NCBI GenBank assembly: GCA_001770235.1
Contig: MEQN01000085.1
Span: 15,499 to 25,373, forward strand
Source: Betaproteobacteria bacterium RBG_16_58_11
GTDB lineage: Bacteria > Pseudomonadota > Gammaproteobacteria > Burkholderiales > Thiobacteraceae
Reading direction: 5' to 3'
DNA length: 9,875 nucleotides
The notes beneath the pieces were generated by a model. That model saw only the letters and a list, made by a program, of their open reading frames with translations. It was not told the origin of the DNA and ran no database searches. Both the position numbers and the translations under genes were made by a program. This document shows, piece by piece, positions 6,987 to 9,875 of this stretch (positions are counted from its first letter, which is position 1; each line of letters starts with the position of its first letter).

Positions 6987-9299
6987 CTATTCCACGACTG
7001 TCAACGCACTCGGTTTGATCTTCGCATCCAGCGATTTGCCTTTACGCGCGCGCTTGCCGACATGCGCGGCCAAACCAGACGCGGATAGCAGCACTTCCTG
7101 TACCTTGCCGCCACGCCCGGCGCCGGTGACGATCACGCCGCGCTTGCTGATGGGTTGTGCGGCTATTAATATTTCATTCTTATCCAATTCCATCAGGATC
7201 ACGCCGCGGCCGCCGCCGGACAGGGTTTTGATTTCATCCAGATCGAAAACCAACAGGCGGCCTTTTTCCGACAGGCAGGCGATGGCGTTGACCTTGTCGC
7301 TGACAGTGCGTGGCACGATGGGCTCGTCGCCTTCGTCCAGCGTCATGAAGGCTTTGCCGCCCTTGATGCGGCTCACCATGTCGCCAGCTTTGGCGGTAAA
7401 ACCATAACCGGCCGTCGAGGCCAGCAGCAAAGGGGTATCCGCCGTGCCGGCAAAGTAATGCAGGATGCGCGTGCCGCTCGCCAGATCGATCAATGTCGTA
7501 ATCGGCACGCCATCGCCGCGCGCGCTGGGCAGCGCGCCGACGCCGACGGAATAGATGCGGCCATTGGAGCCGAAGGCGAGCAGGTTGTCCACGCTGCGGC
7601 ATTCGAACGCGCCGTACAAGGCATCACCGGCTTTGAAGGTGAATTGCGCCGCGTCGTGGCCATGGCCGCTGCGGCTGCGCACCCAGCCTTTTTGCGAGAT
7701 GACGACGGTGACCGGCTCGTCGATAATTTTCTGCTCGATCACGGCTTTTTCTGCGGCTTGGATCAGGGTGCGGCGCGGATCGCCATATTGTTTTTCGTCG
7801 GCTTCGATTTCCTTGACGATCAGCTTTTTCATCGAGGCCGGATTGTTCAAGAGATCGTGCAGGGTGGTTTTTTCTGCACGCAGCTCGGACAACTCTTGTT
7901 GAATCTTGATCGCCTCCAAGCGCGCCAATTGCCGCAAGCGGATTTCCAGGATGTCTTCGGCCTGGCGATCCGATAGCTTGAAGGCGGCAATCAAGGCCGG
8001 TTTCGGTTCGTCCGATTCGCGGATGGTTTTGATTACCTTGTCGATATTGAGCAGCACTGACTCACGGCCTTCGAGGATATGAATCCGGTCATCGACTTTT
8101 TGCAGGCGGAATTGTGCGCGGCGAGTAACGGTTTCGAAGCGGAAAGCGATCCACTCGCGCAGGATGTCGCCCAGGGTCTTTTGGCGCGGACGGCCATCAC
8201 CGCCGATCATCACTAAGTTAATCGGCGTGCTGGTTTCCAAGGAGGTATGCGCCAGCAGCATATTCATGAATTCGGTTTGATCTTGGTTCTTGGTTTTTGG
8301 CTCGAAGACTAAGCGCACCGGCGCATCGCGCCCGGATTCGTCACGCACAGCGTCGAGCACTGCGAGCATGGATTGCTTGAGGCCGAGCTGCTCTGTCGAG
8401 AGGGATTTTTTTCCGAGCTTGATTTTCGGGTTGGTCAGTTCTTCAATTTCTTCCAGCACTTTTTGCGATGAGGTGCCATGCGGCAACTCGGTCACCACCG
8501 CTTGCCACTGGCCGCGCGCCAAGTCTTCGATCTTCCAGCAGGCGCGCACTTTCACGCTGCCGCGACCGGATGCGTAAATCTCGGCAATCGCCGCCGCCGG
8601 CGTAATGATTTGCCCGCCGCCGGGAAAATCCGGTCCGGGGATGAATTGCATCAACTCGCCGTGCGTGAGCTTCGGGTTGCGGATTAGTGCCACGGCGGCT
8701 TTGGCGATCTCGCGCAGGTTGTGCGAGGGAATCTCGGTTGCCATGCCGACGGCGATGCCGGATGCGCCATTGAGCAGCACGAAGGGCAAGCGCCCCGGCA
8801 GCAGCTTCGGCTCTTCGGTCGAGCCGTCGTAGTTGGGCTGGAAATCGACCGTGCCCAGATTGATTTCATCCAGCAGCAATTTCGCAATCGGTGTTAAGCG
8901 CGCTTCGGTGTAGCGCATCGCCGCTGCGCCATCGCCGTCGCGCGAACCGAAATTACCCTGGCCGTCGATCAAGGGATAGCGCAGCGAAAAATCCTGCGCC
9001 ATGCGCACCAGCGCGTCATACACCGATTGATCGCCGTGCGGATGCAATTTGCCCAGCACATCGCCCACCACCGCCGCCGACTTGCGCGGCTTAGCGGTAG
9101 CAGCCAAGCCCAGCTCATTCATCGCGTACAAAATGCGGCGCTGCACCGGCTTTTGGCCGTCGCACACATCCGGCAGCGCGCGGCCCTTGACCACGGAAAT
9201 GGCGTATTCGAGATAAGCGCGCTCGGCGAAGAGGGCGAGCGTCAGCGATTCGCCGTCTTCGGGGGGGATTTCTGAGAAGAGATTGCCTTGTTCGGTCAT
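6987..9299 (-). CDS. parC: DNA topoisomerase IV subunit A
   Basis: ParC forms the ParC2ParE2 heterotetramer that decatenates daughter chromosomes by passing one duplex through a double-strand break. The 770-residue protein is close to the ~750 residues of E. coli ParC and appears complete. The breakage-reunion domain shows [11 protein letters not shown] (~50-60), the quinolone-region motif GKLHPHGD (83-90) and the catalytic tyrosine Y130 in [10 protein letters not shown], preceded by R129. A coiled-coil/tower region with many charged helices follows (~400-500). From about 530 on there are GyrA/ParC-type pinwheel repeats, such as [10 protein letters not shown] and later blade-like segments. 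The site equivalent to E. coli ParC S80 is Q91, and that of E84 is D95. GyrA was considered, but adjacency to parE and the N-terminus favour ParC. It follows parE on the same strand, 166 bases downstream, and may have a weak promoter of its own. Confidence 0.95.
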   Translation of the reverse strand: MTEQGNLFSEIPPEDGESLTLALFAERAYLEYAISVVKGRALPDVCDGQKPVQRRILYAMNELGLAATAKPRKSAAVVGDVLGKLHPHGDQSVYDALVRMAQDFSLRYPLIDGQGNFGSRDGDGAAAMRYTEARLTPIAKLLLDEINLGTVDFQPNYDGSTEEPKLLPGRLPFVLLNGASGIAVGMATEIPSHNLREIAKAAVALIRNPKLTHGELMQFIPGPDFPGGGQIITPAAAIAEIYASGRGSVKVRACWKIEDLARGQWQAVVTELPHGTSSQKVLEEIEELTNPKIKLGKKSLSTEQLGLKQSMLAVLDAVRDESGRDAPVRLVFEPKTKNQDQTEFMNMLLAHTSLETSTPINLVMIGGDGRPRQKTLGDILREWIAFRFETVTRRAQFRLQKVDDRIHILEGRESVLLNIDKVIKTIRESDEPKPALIAAFKLSDRQAEDILEIRLRQLARLEAIKIQQELSELRAEKTTLHDLLNNPASMKKLIVKEIEADEKQYGDPRRTLIQAAEKAVIEQKIIDEPVTVVISQKGWVRSRSGHGHDAAQFTFKAGDALYGAFECRSVDNLLAFGSNGRIYSVGVGALPSARGDGVPITTLIDLASGTRILHYFAGTADTPLLLASTAGYGFTAKAGDMVSRIKGGKAFMTLDEGDEPIVPRTVSDKVNAIACLSEKGRLLVFDLDEIKTLSGGGRGVILMELDKNEILIAAQPISKRGVIVTGAGRGGKVQEVLLSASGLAAHVGKRARKGKSLDAKIKPSALTVVE

Positions 9300-9320
9300 T
9301 TAAAAAACTTCACGTTGGAT

Positions 9321-9349
9321 TGCATATTAGTTACTGAGCACGCCGTCAA
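9321..9349 (-). promoter_or_regulatory. Possible weak promoter ahead of parC
   Basis: On the minus strand TTGACG (9349-9344) is followed after 17 bases by TATGCA (9326-9321), about 22 bases before the parC ATG. The -35 is good but the -10 matches only half of the consensus. It could let parC be expressed apart from parE, especially if the palindromic repeat upstream blocks read-through. Weak evidence. Confidence 0.3.
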
Positions 9350-9365
9350 ATAGTGCGTATTAAGC

Positions 9366-9456
9366 TCCCTCCCCCTGGATGGGGGAGGGTTGGGGAGAGG
9401 GTGAAGCATAGCCACTACCCCTCTCCCCAACCCTCTCCCACAAGGGGCGAGGGAGA
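9366..9456. repeat. REPIN-like inverted pair of G/C-rich palindromic units between parE and parC
   Basis: Two related units face each other. The left unit contains a hairpin, CCCTCCCCC (from ~9368) pairing with GGGGGAGGG, and continues as GGGTTGGGGAGAGGG to 9401. The right unit, 9418-9456, begins CCCCTCTCCCCAACCCTCTCCC (split here as CCCCTCTCCCCAA then CCCTCTCCC) and ends in an imperfect hairpin CTCTCCC-ACAA-GGGCGAG. Positions 9381-9401 and 9419-9439 are reverse complements with one mismatch in 21. The 16-17 bases between them are unique. This is the layout of REP doublets (REPINs), non-coding mobile palindromes common between proteobacterial genes. As RNA it could form one large hairpin or two small ones between the parE and parC messages and affect stability or read-through. 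Confidence 0.7.
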
Positions 9457-9465
9457 ACATCAAAA

Positions 9466-9875
9466 TCAAATATCAGCCTCAGCCTCATTGCCATGCTCTT
9501 CAATCCAGGCACGGCGCGCGGCGGCTTCGCCTTTGCCCATGAGCATATTGAAGCGCGCTTCCGAAGCCGCCGCATCGAATTCGCCCAGCGCCACCGGCAA
9601 CAGCCGCCGTGTATCGGGGTTGAGCGTGGTTTCCCAGAGCTGCTCCGCGTTCATTTCGCCCAAGCCTTTAAAGCGCGAGATGCTCCAAGCGGTGTCTTTT
9701 ACGCCGTCTTTGCGCAATTTGTCTTCGATCGCTTCCAGCTCGCCTTCATCCAAGGCATAAATTTTCTGTGCCGGCTTCTTGCCGCGCGCGGGGGCGTCAA
9801 CGCGATAGAGCGGCGGGCGTGCGATGCAGATATGGCCGTGCTCGATCAGTTTCGGGAAGTGCTTGAAGAACAGCG
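9466..9875 (-). CDS. parE: DNA topoisomerase IV subunit B, C-terminal end (5' part outside window)
   Basis: The minus frame is open from the right edge to a TGA at 9466, giving about 135 visible residues. The sequence around HGHICIARPPLYRV, followed by a basic linker (APARGKKPAQK) and ALDEGELEAIEDKL, matches the end of the TOPRIM region of GyrB/ParE. The hallmark RFKGLGEMNAEQLWETTLNP then leads into the conserved tail ending near EEHGNEAEADI. ParE supplies the ATPase that drives strand passage with ParC; its ATP-binding N-terminus and most of TOPRIM lie outside the window. The lack of the extra ~170-residue insert of some GyrB proteins and the downstream parC favour ParE over GyrB. An internal TTG at 9753 is not a real start, since the frame and homology continue upstream. 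Confidence 0.92.
   Translation of the reverse strand, partial: LFFKHFPKLIEHGHICIARPPLYRVDAPARGKKPAQKIYALDEGELEAIEDKLRKDGVKDTAWSISRFKGLGEMNAEQLWETTLNPDTRRLLPVALGEFDAAASEARFNMLMGKGEAAARRAWIEEHGNEAEADI

Noticed and set aside
7458..7976. 172-codon plus-strand open frame
   Set aside because: It is antisense to the parC C-terminal region; parC is clearly intact on the other strand.
9300..9310. A/T run before parC as part of an intrinsic terminator for parE
   Set aside because: The T-run on the minus strand (9307-9302) is more than 60 bases from the palindromic hairpins, too far to act with them as a rho-independent terminator.
9353..9760. Open frames on both strands across the parE-parC spacer
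   Set aside because: Parts of these translations are repeats such as PSPQPSP produced by the G/C-rich palindromic units. They come from the repeat and the parE antisense strand.

Overview
The window looks like a chromosomal segment of a betaproteobacterium: coding DNA is mostly GC-rich (about 60% where I counted by hand), and the ParC/ParE proteins read like those of Nitrosomonadales/Burkholderiales-type organisms. The taxonomic call is an inference from remembered protein similarity; no search was run.

Layout, left to right. (1) Positions 1-2482, minus strand: most of a type III restriction (Res) subunit, a DEAD/DEAH-type helicase whose C-terminal nuclease end lies beyond the left edge. (2) 2479-4554, minus: the Mod methyltransferase, overlapping res by ATGA, so mod-res is one transcription unit. 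The central part of mod, where target recognition is expected, is strikingly AT-rich. (3) 4555-4674: a divergent control region with a perfect 17-bp inverted repeat and further copies of its half-site. (4) 4675-5109, plus: a 144-residue HTH-like regulator transcribed away from mod. (5) 5163-5759 and 5756-6877, minus: a two-gene operon of an XRE-HTH/ImmA-IrrE metalloprotease followed by a PIN-domain nuclease, overlapping by GTGA. It has a well-formed promoter right at the start codon. (6) 6987-9299, minus: parC, complete. (7) 9300-9465: spacer carrying a G/C-rich, REPIN-like inverted repeat. (8) 9466-9875, minus: the 3' end of parE.

The right third is therefore core genome (the two topoisomerase IV subunits). 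The left two thirds are accessory defence-type genes placed directly downstream of parC. Mod would methylate host sites and supply target specificity to Res. The divergent HTH protein is positioned to control mod-res through the palindrome. The HTH-protease/PIN pair resembles a toxin-antitoxin or stress/phage-responsive module. No tRNA, rRNA, CRISPR array or insertion sequence was recognised.
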